DNA of 64,000 bases from JAGWBJ01 sp034423015 (GCA_034423015.1 DAOUJG010000053.1:72267-136266), one strand, 5' to 3'; positions 1 through 8,133 are shown, counted from the first letter of the stretch. Numbers and translations: made by a program. Notes: generated from the letters alone by a model not told the origin.

Positions 1-237
1 CGCAGACCAGGGCGCGCCCTCGGGGGGAACGGAGGAGCCGCCGCAGCCGCGGATGTCGTAGCGCAGGACCCTGTACTTTCTGGCCAGGGCGGGCACCCAC
101 TGGGTCCACCACACCATGCTGCGGGCGAACCCGTGGCTCATGACGATGGTCTCCCCCGGGCCCTCTATCCACGGGTCCCGGAAGTCGTCCAGCCGGTAGT
201 TGATCTCGACGCCGTCGCCGGTACGCACGCTGGGCAT
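1..237 (-). CDS. alpha/beta hydrolase (N-terminal part, runs off window)
   Basis: The first 79 codons of a minus-strand gene cut by the window edge. The translation starts MPSVRTGDGVEINYRL and contains MSHGFARSMVWW, the oxyanion-hole HGF segment that follows beta strand 3, and later YDIRGCGGSS, the region after strand 4. Both are typical of alpha/beta-hydrolase fold enzymes such as esterases and haloperoxidase-like hydrolases. The nucleophile elbow and catalytic His lie outside the window, so substrate cannot be inferred. It begins 11 nt after the stop of the upstream peroxiredoxin, so it is probably the last readable gene of a three-gene peroxiredoxin operon. Confidence 0.8.
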   Translation of the reverse strand, partial: MPSVRTGDGVEINYRLDDFRDPWIEGPGETIVMSHGFARSMVWWTQWVPALARKYRVLRYDIRGCGGSSVPPEGAPWSA

Positions 238-248
238 CGGCGGTCCCC

Positions 249-713
249 CTAGCCCAGCTTGTCCAGCTCCGCCAGGATGTCCCTGGGATCGGGGAGGTTG
301 GGGGGCGAGTACTCCTGCCTGAACCGGATGACCCCGCCCTTGTCCACGATTATGATGGCCCGGCGGCTGGCGCCCCGTTCCTCGTTCCACAGCCCGTAGG
401 ACTTGACCATCTCCCCGTGGGGATGGAAGTCGGAGAGGAGGGGGTAGGGTATGTTCCCAAGGCCCGTCGAGTAGGCGCGGTGGGAGTGTTGGCTGTCACA
501 GCTTATGCCCAGGACCTGGGCATCCTTCTCCTCGAACTGGCCGTTGTACTGCCGGAACGAGGAGACCTGGTTCGTTCACCCGCCTGTGAAGTCGAAGACG
601 TGGAAGGAGAGCACCACGTTCTTCTGGCCCCGGTACTGGCCCAGGGAAACGTCGTCTCCCAGGCTGGAGGGCATCGTGAAATCGGGAGCGGGCTGTCCCA
701 CCTCGGCTGCCAT
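249..713 (-). CDS. Selenocysteine-containing peroxiredoxin (AhpC/TSA family), in-frame TGA = Sec46
   Basis: 154-residue peroxiredoxin interrupted only by one TGA at complement 576-578 (codon 46). Sequence before it (MAAEVGQPAPDFTMPSS, then VVLSFHVFDFTGG) and after it (TNQVSSFRQYNGQFEE, LGISCDS, IIIVDKGGVIRF) is intact family sequence. The TGA falls exactly on the peroxidatic Cys: the neighbouring paralogue reads FTGVC where this one reads FTGGU, and T-x-x-C is the catalytic signature. Peroxiredoxins with T-x-x-U are known selenoproteins in some bacteria. Cys72 is a possible resolving residue and is Val in the paralogue. A SECIS-like hairpin follows the TGA. The predicted role is reduction of peroxides by a selenol. 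The gene lies 41 nt downstream of the Cys paralogue. The alternative is a pseudogene with a nonsense mutation or sequencing error. Confidence 0.8.
530..577 (-). promoter_or_regulatory. Candidate bacterial SECIS element of the peroxiredoxin gene
   Basis: Two alternative hairpins lie just 3' of the TGA. One (530-562) has a CCTCG/CGAGG lower stem, an internal loop, and a GGC/GCC upper stem capped by AGTACAACG; its apical loop starts 25 nt after the TGA and has G at loop position 2, as expected for bacterial SECIS elements. The other (555-577) has a GAACGA/TCGTTC stem and displays AGGTCT, the same loop letters as the E. coli fdhF SECIS, but sits closer to the TGA than usual. The folds were drawn by hand and no energies were calculated. 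Confidence 0.5.
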
Positions 714-754
714 GCTGCGTACCTCCTAAAGCTGACCTGCGGCCCGGCTGGGGG

Positions 755-1231
755 CTATCCTCCCAGGCCGCTCAGGGCCTGCCTGATCTCGTCGTAGTCG
801 GGCTCCGCGGTGACCTGTGGGGCGACCCACTTGTACCGGACCACCCCGCCCTTGTCCACCACGAACACCGCCCGGTTGGCCGCCGTGTACCCCTCCATCC
901 CGGCCAGGTTGGGGAGGGCGACCCCGTACTGGTTCACCACCTGGCGGGTGAAGTCGCTCAGCAGGGGGAAGTTGAGGTTGTTGGCGTCGGACCACGCCTT
1001 CTGGGCGAAGGGCGGGTCTACGCTTATGCCCAGCACCTGGGCGTTCAGGGAGTTGAACTGGTCGGCCCGGTCCCGCAGGGCGCACATCTCGTCGGTGCAG
1101 ACCCCGGTGAAGGCGCCGGGAAAGAAGGCGAGGACCACGTTCTGCCCGTGGAGGTCGCCCAGGCTCCTGCTCTTCAGGTCGGTGCCGTGGAGGGTGAAGT
1201 CCGGGGCCGCCTGGCCGACGTCGACAGACAT
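755..1231 (-). CDS. Peroxiredoxin (AhpC/TSA family, AhpE/BCP-like)
   Basis: 158-residue thioredoxin-fold peroxidase. The N-terminus MSVDVGQAAPDFTL is the usual peroxiredoxin start. The catalytic loop PGAFTGVCTDEMC carries peroxidatic Cys45 and a nearby Cys50. C-terminal AVFVVDKGGVVRYKW is the conserved strand/turn of the fold. It should reduce hydrogen peroxide and alkyl hydroperoxides in the cytoplasm using thioredoxin-like donors. It is the first gene of a minus-strand operon followed by the Sec-containing paralogue and an alpha/beta hydrolase. The two peroxiredoxins align without gaps around the active site, so they look like a duplication with a Cys/Sec swap. A TATAAT -10 box lies at 1297-1302. 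Confidence 0.93.
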   Translation of the reverse strand: MSVDVGQAAPDFTLHGTDLKSRSLGDLHGQNVVLAFFPGAFTGVCTDEMCALRDRADQFNSLNAQVLGISVDPPFAQKAWSDANNLNFPLLSDFTRQVVNQYGVALPNLAGMEGYTAANRAVFVVDKGGVVRYKWVAPQVTAEPDYDEIRQALSGLGG

Positions 1232-1296
1232 GGAATAACTCCCCTTTCCAGCTACGTTGGACTCTCTACCGGCCCGTCCGGGCGTGGGGCGGCTAC

Positions 1297-1302
1297 ATTA
1301 TA
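1297..1302 (-). promoter_or_regulatory. -10 box (TATAAT) for the peroxiredoxin operon
   Basis: A perfect TATAAT on the minus strand, 65 nt upstream of the first peroxiredoxin ATG. The hexamer 17 nt upstream (TGGTAT) is a poor -35 match, so an activator may be required. No other coding signal is visible in the 175 bp between 1232 and 1406. Confidence 0.5.
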
Positions 1303-1406
1303 GCGCATAGACGGCTGGCATACCACCGAGGGGCCCCCGGCGACGGCCCCAACGACGGTCGCCCGCTGACAATCCGCGGTCGCCCTCTCCGTCTGGATTT
1401 GATAAG

Positions 1407-2129
1407 ATGCTCTACATGGAGATAGGAGAGGCGCAGTTGCAGGAATTACAGACCGCAGCTCGAGAACTCGGAGATAAGTTGTCCTCTGAACGTCCGATAT
1501 TTGTTGAGTTCGCAGGCACTCCCAAGAGTGGGAAGAGCACCTGTATTGACACCGTCAACCATTTCTTCCGACGGCTGGACTATAAGGTGTTGGCGCCCAC
1601 GGAAGGTGCTTCCAAGCGAACGCCGTACTATCTCAAGGATGATTTCGTCGCATTCAATACTTGGTCAGCGGCCTACGCGTTGACTCACATCTTGGAGGGC
1701 CGCTTTGGGTCTGACCAATACCAGTTGGTCATCATGGACCGGGGACTCTTCGATGCCCTTGCCTGGTTTGAACTCCTGCGGGCTAAAGGCGACGTCACGG
1801 AAGAAGACTGCACCGTCATTCAGAGCTTCCTGCTGGTTGGTCATTGGCGACAGCTAGTCGATGCGGTTTTCTTGTTCAAGACCGACCCGGCCACGTCGCT
1901 GGTGCGTGAGAACAGCAACAAGCTAATAGAAGAACCAGGTCGAGCCATGAACCCTGAGTTCCTTCGAGACCTGAACGACGCTTATCAATCCATCAGTTCG
2001 AAATACTCCGCGCAGTTCAGGTCCGTTTACGAGGTGGACACCGCCGGTGCCCAAGACACCACACCTCAGTCGACGGCCTTTGAGGTCGTCAAGAGAATCG
2101 TCGACCACATTCGAAGCAGGGTAGCGTAA
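1407..2129 (+). CDS. P-loop kinase resembling thymidylate/deoxynucleoside kinases
   Basis: 240-residue protein with Walker A FAGTPKSGKST near residues 35-45 and a later IMDRGLFDALAW segment. The latter matches the DRG/DRS motif that positions the phosphoacceptor in thymidylate-kinase and dNK-like enzymes. The C-terminal part is helical and charged with no added domain. The family-level call is nucleotide or nucleoside kinase-like; the substrate is unknown. Base composition is clearly lower in GC than the flanks and uses codons such as TTG, AAT and ATA that neighbours avoid, suggesting transfer. The next gene, a Nudix protein, begins 5 nt after the stop, so the two form a cassette. The start could also be the ATG at 1416. 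Confidence 0.75.
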   Translation: MLYMEIGEAQLQELQTAARELGDKLSSERPIFVEFAGTPKSGKSTCIDTVNHFFRRLDYKVLAPTEGASKRTPYYLKDDFVAFNTWSAAYALTHILEGRFGSDQYQLVIMDRGLFDALAWFELLRAKGDVTEEDCTVIQSFLLVGHWRQLVDAVFLFKTDPATSLVRENSNKLIEEPGRAMNPEFLRDLNDAYQSISSKYSAQFRSVYEVDTAGAQDTTPQSTAFEVVKRIVDHIRSRVA

Positions 2130-2134
2130 TCAAT

Positions 2135-2773
2135 ATGCCCGCCAACCAAGTTCTTGTGTTCCCTCGGGCGATTTTCGGGGACGTTTTCTCGCTTTTGCCG
2201 TGGGACTCGATTCAGGAACAGATCGAGGAGATCGAAAGCACCTTTTCGTGGCTGCATCGGCCGGATGCGGAGCTGTCGCTCCATCTGGTCCAGGCAATTC
2301 CGTGCGGATTCATTCGAGACCACGAAGGCCGGTACTGTGTGCTCAGGCGCGTGGAAAACTCCCGAAACGACCTCAACAGGAAGTTGAGCCTGGTTGTGGG
2401 GGGGCATATCGACAAGCCGCACAAGGACAGGTCGTTTCGGGCCACCATGTCGTTGAATCTCATGCGGGAGTTGGACGAGGAGGTTGGAATTCGCCCCGAG
2501 GAGCCCCCCAGTCCCGTCGGTGTAATTATCGACGATTCATCCATACAAGCTTCCCGGCACGTGGCGTTTCTGCATGAGATAACATCCGAGCAAGTCTTGC
2601 CAAGGGCGCCGGAAGAGTTTGCGGTGAGGTCGAAATACTCAGGCACGTTCATGCCTGCAGCCCGGATCGCTGAGATGTCCCACGGGTTCGACCCGTGGTC
2701 GAGACTGCTAATCGAGGAGTATGTCTGCCGGGGGGATGTCCGCCCGCAAGCCCGGCAGCGTTCGTTGTTCTGA
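2135..2773 (+). CDS. Nudix-family hydrolase (COG4112-like predicted phosphoesterase)
   Basis: 212-residue protein. The central region has VVGGHID followed about 20 residues later by RELDEEVGI, the GG...REL-x-EE-x-GI core of the Nudix box, though the spacing between Gly and REL is longer than the canonical 23-residue box. The preceding QAIPCGFI...YCVLRRVE strands fit the COG4112 predicted phosphoesterases. It probably hydrolyses a nucleoside diphosphate derivative; the substrate is not predictable. It is tightly coupled to the upstream P-loop kinase (5 nt gap) and shares its lower GC, so the pair probably moved together. This may be nucleotide-pool sanitation, a modified-nucleotide pathway, or a defence function. 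Confidence 0.72.
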   Translation: MPANQVLVFPRAIFGDVFSLLPWDSIQEQIEEIESTFSWLHRPDAELSLHLVQAIPCGFIRDHEGRYCVLRRVENSRNDLNRKLSLVVGGHIDKPHKDRSFRATMSLNLMRELDEEVGIRPEEPPSPVGVIIDDSSIQASRHVAFLHEITSEQVLPRAPEEFAVRSKYSGTFMPAARIAEMSHGFDPWSRLLIEEYVCRGDVRPQARQRSLF

Positions 2774-2805
2774 TTCACCCAGCGCCAGTCATTCTCCAAC
2801 AGCCG

Positions 2806-3951
2806 GTGGACACCCTCGAGAAAAAGGTAAAGCAATGTGCCCGGGAGCTGGGCTTCGACCTGGTGGGAATCGCCTCGGCAGAGGCCTTCTCGGAGCATCA
2901 GGCCGTCACCCTGGAGCGTATACGCCAGGGGCTGATGGACGGGCTTCCCTGGTTCACCGAGGCCCGGGTGCGGCGCGGCTGCGACCCCCAGGCGCTGCTG
3001 CCGGGAGCCAGGTCCATCGTCACGGTGGGCATGAGCTACCACAGCCCCGACGGGGAGCCCCGGGACGGCGCCCCCGCGGGCAGGGTGGCCCGTTATGCCT
3101 GGGGGGACGACTACCACAAGGTCATCAAGCAGAGGCTCCGCGAGCTGGCCCGGCGGCTGTCCGATGGCCTGGGCAGGGAGTTGGCCGCCCGGTGGTACGT
3201 GGACGACGGGCCGATGCTGGACCGGGCCGCCGCGGAGCGCGGGGGCATCGGCTGGTTCGGCAAGAACACCAACGTGCTGACCCGCTCCCACGGCTCCTGG
3301 GTGTTCCTCGGCCAGCTCGTCACGGACCTGGAGCTGGAGCCCGACCCTCCCCTAAAGAAGACGTGCGGAAGCTGCGTCCGGTGCATAGACGCCTGTCCCA
3401 CCGGGGCCATCGTCGCGCCATACGTCATCGACAACGCCCGCTGCATCTCCCACCTGACCATCGAGAACCGCGGGCCCATTCCCCGGGAGTACCGCCCGTT
3501 GATGTACGACTGGGTCTTCGGCTGCGACATCTGCCAGGACGTGTGCCCCGTCAATCTGAAGGCCGCGTACACCAGGGAGCAGGCATTCCAAAAGCGGCGG
3601 TTCACCTCGCCGGACCTGATAGGCCTCCTCCGGATGAGCGACGAGGACTTCCGGGAGCGGTTTAGGAACAGCCCGGCCAGGCGGGCCAAGCGGTCGGGAC
3701 TTCGACGCAACGCCTGCGTGGCCCTGGGCAACGCCGGGGACCCAGGCGCCGTGCCGGCGTTGGTGGAGGCGCTGGAGGACGACGAGCCCCTGGTCAGGGG
3801 ACACGCGGCCTGGGCCCTGGGCCGGCTGGGAGGCGCCGCCGCCGAGCACGGCCTGGAAGCCGCCCTTGGGAGCGAGGAGGACCCCGACGTGGTCGAGGAG
3901 ATGGAGCTCGCCCTGGGCGAGGCCCGGGCCTGGAGGGCCGGGGCCTCCTAG
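2806..3951 (+). CDS. queG: Epoxyqueuosine reductase QueG
   Basis: About 381 residues. Cobalamin- and iron-sulfur-dependent enzyme that reduces epoxyqueuosine to queuosine in tRNA wobble position 34. The N-terminal region (CARELGFDLVGIAS) and GWFGKNTNVL are family signatures. Two ferredoxin-type clusters are visible: CGSCVRCIDACPTGAI and CDICQDVCPVN. The C-terminus carries HEAT-like repeats (ALVEALEDDEPLVRGHAAWALG), as in long QueG proteins. No ATG is available; GTG at 2806 is the best start, 32 nt after the Nudix stop, and an earlier GTG would overlap that gene. The odd start suggests the kinase-Nudix insertion may have removed the native 5' end. Its stop shares CTAG with the convergent EVE gene. 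Confidence 0.92.
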   Translation: MDTLEKKVKQCARELGFDLVGIASAEAFSEHQAVTLERIRQGLMDGLPWFTEARVRRGCDPQALLPGARSIVTVGMSYHSPDGEPRDGAPAGRVARYAWGDDYHKVIKQRLRELARRLSDGLGRELAARWYVDDGPMLDRAAAERGGIGWFGKNTNVLTRSHGSWVFLGQLVTDLELEPDPPLKKTCGSCVRCIDACPTGAIVAPYVIDNARCISHLTIENRGPIPREYRPLMYDWVFGCDICQDVCPVNLKAAYTREQAFQKRRFTSPDLIGLLRMSDEDFRERFRNSPARRAKRSGLRRNACVALGNAGDPGAVPALVEALEDDEPLVRGHAAWALGRLGGAAAEHGLEAALGSEEDPDVVEEMELALGEARAWRAGAS

Positions 3952-4454
3952 GAGCGCCGCCGGCGGCCGCGGCCGGACGAGGGGGGCTTCTCGGGGCCCC
4001 TGGGCCGCTCTCCCCGCAACCGTCGCATCTCGTCTTCGACCAGGCCGAAGTCCCTCTTGGGCAGAAGGTGCAGGTTGGTCTGGGCGAACGCGATGTACCA
4101 GTCCTCGGGGGCCCACCTGCGGACGTAGTCGAGCCTGGGAGCAAGCTGCCGGGCGTCGATGTACTGCTCCTCGTCAAGCACGATCTCCGGCTTGATGCGG
4201 ACCCCGTAGGCCCACGCGCTCTTGCCCTCTTTGGCCCACTTGTGAGTCCCGTCCTCGAAGTATCGCGATGTGGCCGTGGCCGTGGCCGGGAAGTAGCGGT
4301 CCCTTCCCACGTAGTACAGTATCCGGTCCTCGGGCTCGATGCGCTGCGCCTTGCGGTGATACTGGGCCTTCAACCCCTGGACTGTAAACCCCAACTCTCT
4401 GATTATCCGGAAATTCTCCGGGCTGATGACCATCATCCAGTAGTTCCTGGGCAT
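3948..4454 (-). CDS. EVE (PUA-like) domain protein
   Basis: 168 residues beginning MPRNYWMMVISPENFRI, the characteristic start of EVE/DUF55 domains, followed by RILYYVGRDRYFPATATATS and a WYIAFAQTNL segment. EVE domains belong to the PUA superfamily and bind modified bases in DNA or RNA, so this is a likely nucleic-acid-modification reader. The C-terminal 20 residues are very basic (RGRRRRS), consistent with nucleic-acid contact. It is convergent with queG, a tRNA modification gene; the two stop codons overlap in CTAG. Longer in-frame starts upstream run through the metH promoter and were rejected. Confidence 0.85.
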   Translation of the reverse strand: MPRNYWMMVISPENFRIIRELGFTVQGLKAQYHRKAQRIEPEDRILYYVGRDRYFPATATATSRYFEDGTHKWAKEGKSAWAYGVRIKPEIVLDEEQYIDARQLAPRLDYVRRWAPEDWYIAFAQTNLHLLPKRDFGLVEDEMRRLRGERPRGPEKPPSSGRGRRRRS

Positions 4455-4588
4455 CTGTTCCCCTGTTCTGTAGAAGAGGCTCCTTCTGTGAGTAATGGGT
4501 CCACTCCATTTTACCATATCGCTTCGCCTCGGGGACGCCGGACGGGGCGCCGGGCACTTGACTAATTGTAGGCTATCGCTGCACATGC

Positions 4589-4594
4589 TATAAT
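4589..4594 (+). promoter_or_regulatory. metH promoter -10 (TATAAT, TATAATGGG context)
   Basis: Perfect TATAAT followed by GGG, 29 nt before the metH ATG. TTGTAG lies 17 nt upstream as a weak -35. The same TATAATGGG string precedes the geranylgeranyl-reductase-like gene and pyrF. Confidence 0.55.
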
Positions 4595-4623
4595 GGGTCG
4601 ACCCTCGCCGCGGGCAAGACTGC

Positions 4624-7600
4624 ATGAACGAGAACGAACGCATCGACTCCCTCAAGTCCCTTCTGCAACGGCGAATACTGGTGCTGGACGGCGCCATGGG
4701 GACGTCCATCCAGGCCCTGGACCTGGGGCCGGAGGACTTCGGCGGAGCGGAGTACGAGGGGTGCAACGAGTACCTGGTCGTAACCCGGCCAGACGCCATC
4801 TTAGGCATACACCGGAGCTACCTGGACGCCGGATGCGACATCCTGGAGACCAACACCTTCGGCGCCACGCCCCTGGTGCTGGCCGAGTACGGCCTGGCCC
4901 ACGAGGCCCGGCGCATCAACCGGGAGGCCGCGGCCCTGGCGCGGCAGGCGGCGGACGAAGTCGCCACTGCCGACAGGCCGCGTTTCGTCGCCGGGTCCAT
5001 GGGCCCCACCACCAAGACAATCTCGGTGACCGGCGGCGTGACCTTCGACGAGCTGGCTGACTCGTTCCACGAGCAGGCGCTGGGCCTGTTGGAGGGGGGC
5101 GCCGACCTGCTCCTCCTGGAGACTGGCCAGGACACCCTGAACATCAAGGCCGGCCTGGAGGGCATCGACCACGCCTTCCAGGAGCTTGGGAGAGAGCTCC
5201 CGGTGGCGGTGCAGGGGACCGTGGAGCCCATGGGCACCCTGCTGGCGGGACAGGACGTGGAGGCGCTCTACACGTCCCTCGCCCACCGGGACCTGCTGTG
5301 GATAGGGCTGAACTGCGCCACCGGGCCGACCTTCATGACCGACCACGTCCGCACCCTGGCGGCCCTGTCCCGGTTCCCGGTAGCGTGCCTGCCCAACGCA
5401 GGCCTGCCCGACGAGTTCGGCAAGTACAACGAGACGCCGGAGATGATGGCGCACACCCTGGGCCTCTTCATCGCCTCCGGCTGGGTCAACCTCATCGGCG
5501 GGTGCTGCGGCACGACGCCGGAGCACATACGCCTGCTGGTCGAGGCCGCCGAGGGCGCCCCCGGCAGGCCCCTCGCCGCCGGGCGGGATACACGGGTGTC
5601 GGGCATCGAGACGGTGGTGGTGGACGAGGACGTCCGGCCCGCCATCGTCGGAGAGCGCACCAACGTCCTGGGGAGCCGCCGCTTCCGCCGCCTCATAAAC
5701 CAGGGCAGCTTCGAGGAGGCCGCCGAGGTGGGACGCCGTCAGGTGCGAAACGGCGCCCACGTGCTGGACGTGTGCCTCCAGGACCCAGACCGGGACGAGG
5801 TGGCCGACGTGACCACCTTCCTGGATGTGCTCAACAAGAAGGTCAAGGCGCCGGTCATGATCGACTCCACCGACGCCCAGGTGATCCACGAGGCCTTGAA
5901 GCGGCTCCAGGGCAAGTCCATCATCAACTCTGTCAACCTGGAGGACGGCGAGGAGCGGTTCCAGGCGGTTGTCCCGCTGGCCCGGCGGTACGGTGCGGCC
6001 CTGGTCGTGGGCTGCATCGACGACGACAAGGAGCAGGCCCAGGCCGTCACCCGGCAGCGCAAGCTGGACGTGGCCCTCAGGTCCTACGACCTCCTGACCG
6101 GGAAGTATGGCGTGGCCCCCGAGGACCTGATCTTCGACCCGTTGGTGTTCCCGGCGGGGACGGGGGACGAGAACTACGTTGGGTCGGGAGAGGAGACCAT
6201 CGAGGGGGTACGGCTCATCAGGCAGGCGCTGCCCCGCTGCAAGACCGTCCTTGGCATTTCCAACGTCTCCTTCGGACTGCCCCCCTCGGGCCGGGAGGTG
6301 CTCAACTCGGTGTTCCTGTACCACTGCGTCCAGGCCGGCCTGGACATGGCCATCGTCAACTCGGAGTTGATGCAGCGGTACACGTCCATCCCGGAGGAGG
6401 AGCGGAGGCTGGCCGAGGACCTGATCTGGAACCGGGGCGAAGACCCGGTGGCCGCCTTCGCGGCCCACTTCAGGGACCGGCCGCCCAAGTCGACCACCGA
6501 GGAGCGGCGTAGCCTGCCCCTGGACGAGCGGTTGGCCATGGCCATCATCGAGGGGTCCAAGGAGGGGCTGGCCGAGGACCTGGACGAGGCCATGGCCGGG
6601 CGGACCCCGCTGGAGATAATCAACGGTCCGCTGATGGCGGGGATGGACGAGGTGGGGCGACAGTTCAACGCCAACCAGCTCATCGTGGCTGAGGTGCTCC
6701 AGTCGGCGGAGTCCATGAAGTTCGCGGTGGCCCACCTGGAGCCCCACATGGAGCGGGTGGACTCGGCCACCCGGGGCAAGGTGGTGCTGGCCACGGTGAA
6801 GGGCGACGTCCACGACATAGGCAAAAACCTGGTGGAGATCATCATCTCCAACAACGGTTACCAGGTGATAAACCTGGGGATCAAGGTGCCGCCCCAGGAC
6901 CTGATCGAGGCCTACCGGGAGCATAACCCGGACATCATCGGGCTGTCGGGCCTGCTGGTGAAGTCCGCCCAGATGATGGTGGAGACGGTGCGGGACTTTC
7001 GCCAGGCGGGCGTGAGTGCGCCGGTGCTGGTGGGTGGCGCCGCCCTCTCCAACCGGTTCACCCGGCTGCGCATCGCGCCGGAGTACGACGGGCTGGTGGC
7101 CTACGCCTCCGACGCCATGACGGGCCTGGCTCTGGCCAACACCATCCAGGAGGCCGACGAGCGGGAGCGGCTGGCGGCGTCGCTGACGGCCGAGTCCCGG
7201 GACCTCCTGGAGAGCGAGGAACGACGCCGGCAGGCGGAGCCGGCCGCCGGCGCGCTGCCCCCCAAGGCGGCCCAGGTCAGGCACGACTTCCCCATCCCCA
7301 ACCCGCCCGACCTGCTCCTGCACGTCATACGGGACCACGACCTGCAGGAGATATTCCCGTATATCAACCCCCAGATGCTGTACGCCCGCCACCTGGGCTT
7401 CAAGGGACGGTTTGCCGATGCCCTGTCCCAGGGGGACCCGGCGGCGGTGGAGCTGCGGGAGTCGGTGCGGCGGATAGAGGACGAGGTTCTGGCCCGGGAC
7501 GACATCAACGCCGGCGCCGTCTTCAAGTTCTTCCCCTGCCGCTCCGATGGCCGGCAGGTGCTGGTGTACGCCCCCGACGGGGCGACGGTCCTGGAGCGGT

Positions 7601-8133
7601 TCCGCTTCGGCCGCCAGTCCCGGGGGGACGGGCTGTGCCTGGCCGACTACCTGCTACCCGGGGACTCTGGGGAGGTCGACTACCTGGCCATGTTCGTAAC
7701 CACCGTGGGACCGGGGGTCCGCGACCTGGCCGAGGCGTGGAAGCAGGAGGGGCGCTACCTGGACTCCCACGTCCTCCAGGCGCTGGCCCTGGAGAGCGCC
7801 GAGGCGTTCGCGGAGCTGCTGCACCAGCGCATTCGCCGCATGTGGGGGTTTGGCGACCCCGAGGGCACCACCTACGTGGACCTGTTCCGGACCCGGTACC
7901 GGGGCCGCCGCTACTCCTTCGGCTATCCCGCCTGCCCCAGGCTGGAGGACCAGGCCCAGCTCTTTCGCTTGCTGGGAGCCACGGCCGAGCTCGGGGTGGA
8001 GCTGACCGAGGAGTTCATGATGGACCCCGAGTCATCGGTCTCGGCGCTGGTCTTCCATCACCCCGACGCCAAGTACTTCAACCTGGACGAGGCGGACATC
8101 CAGCGGCTGGAGGCCGAGACAGGGGCCGGCTAG
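4624..8133 (+). CDS. metH: Methionine synthase, cobalamin-dependent
   Basis: 1169 residues, close to the usual 1,200. Transfers a methyl group from methyltetrahydrofolate through cobalamin to homocysteine. Domains run in the standard order. The homocysteine domain (about 1-310) has zinc ligands in GLNCATGP and GGCCGTTPEH. The pterin-binding domain follows (about 340-610; VGERTNVLGS). Then come the cobalamin cap and B12 domain, with DVHDIGKN near residue 728 supplying the axial His. The AdoMet reactivation domain (about 890-1169) has RQSRGDGLCLADYL. All catalytic segments look intact. The gene stands alone with its own promoter. No cobalamin riboswitch is visible in the 170 bp upstream. Its stop overlaps the convergent ppdK stop in CTAG. 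In a sulfur-rich neighbourhood it links folate, B12 and methionine supply. Confidence 0.97.
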   Translation: MNENERIDSLKSLLQRRILVLDGAMGTSIQALDLGPEDFGGAEYEGCNEYLVVTRPDAILGIHRSYLDAGCDILETNTFGATPLVLAEYGLAHEARRINREAAALARQAADEVATADRPRFVAGSMGPTTKTISVTGGVTFDELADSFHEQALGLLEGGADLLLLETGQDTLNIKAGLEGIDHAFQELGRELPVAVQGTVEPMGTLLAGQDVEALYTSLAHRDLLWIGLNCATGPTFMTDHVRTLAALSRFPVACLPNAGLPDEFGKYNETPEMMAHTLGLFIASGWVNLIGGCCGTTPEHIRLLVEAAEGAPGRPLAAGRDTRVSGIETVVVDEDVRPAIVGERTNVLGSRRFRRLINQGSFEEAAEVGRRQVRNGAHVLDVCLQDPDRDEVADVTTFLDVLNKKVKAPVMIDSTDAQVIHEALKRLQGKSIINSVNLEDGEERFQAVVPLARRYGAALVVGCIDDDKEQAQAVTRQRKLDVALRSYDLLTGKYGVAPEDLIFDPLVFPAGTGDENYVGSGEETIEGVRLIRQALPRCKTVLGISNVSFGLPPSGREVLNSVFLYHCVQAGLDMAIVNSELMQRYTSIPEEERRLAEDLIWNRGEDPVAAFAAHFRDRPPKSTTEERRSLPLDERLAMAIIEGSKEGLAEDLDEAMAGRTPLEIINGPLMAGMDEVGRQFNANQLIVAEVLQSAESMKFAVAHLEPHMERVDSATRGKVVLATVKGDVHDIGKNLVEIIISNNGYQVINLGIKVPPQDLIEAYREHNPDIIGLSGLLVKSAQMMVETVRDFRQAGVSAPVLVGGAALSNRFTRLRIAPEYDGLVAYASDAMTGLALANTIQEADERERLAASLTAESRDLLESEERRRQAEPAAGALPPKAAQVRHDFPIPNPPDLLLHVIRDHDLQEIFPYINPQMLYARHLGFKGRFADALSQGDPAAVELRESVRRIEDEVLARDDINAGAVFKFFPCRSDGRQVLVYAPDGATVLERFRFGRQSRGDGLCLADYLLPGDSGEVDYLAMFVTTVGPGVRDLAEAWKQEGRYLDSHVLQALALESAEAFAELLHQRIRRMWGFGDPEGTTYVDLFRTRYRGRRYSFGYPACPRLEDQAQLFRLLGATAELGVELTEEFMMDPESSVSALVFHHPDAKYFNLDEADIQRLEAETGAG

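Noticed and set aside
249..713. Peroxiredoxin with stop codon as a pseudogene
   Set aside because: The rest of the gene is intact, the TGA replaces exactly the catalytic Cys, and a second gene shows the same pattern at its own conserved Cys.
4455..4623. Cobalamin riboswitch before metH
   Set aside because: No B12-box sequence; the gap is only about 170 nt and reads as an ordinary promoter region.
4801..7392. 863-residue minus-strand ORF inside metH
   Set aside because: Antisense shadow of a GC-rich gene, with no recognisable domain and Arg/Gly/His-rich composition.
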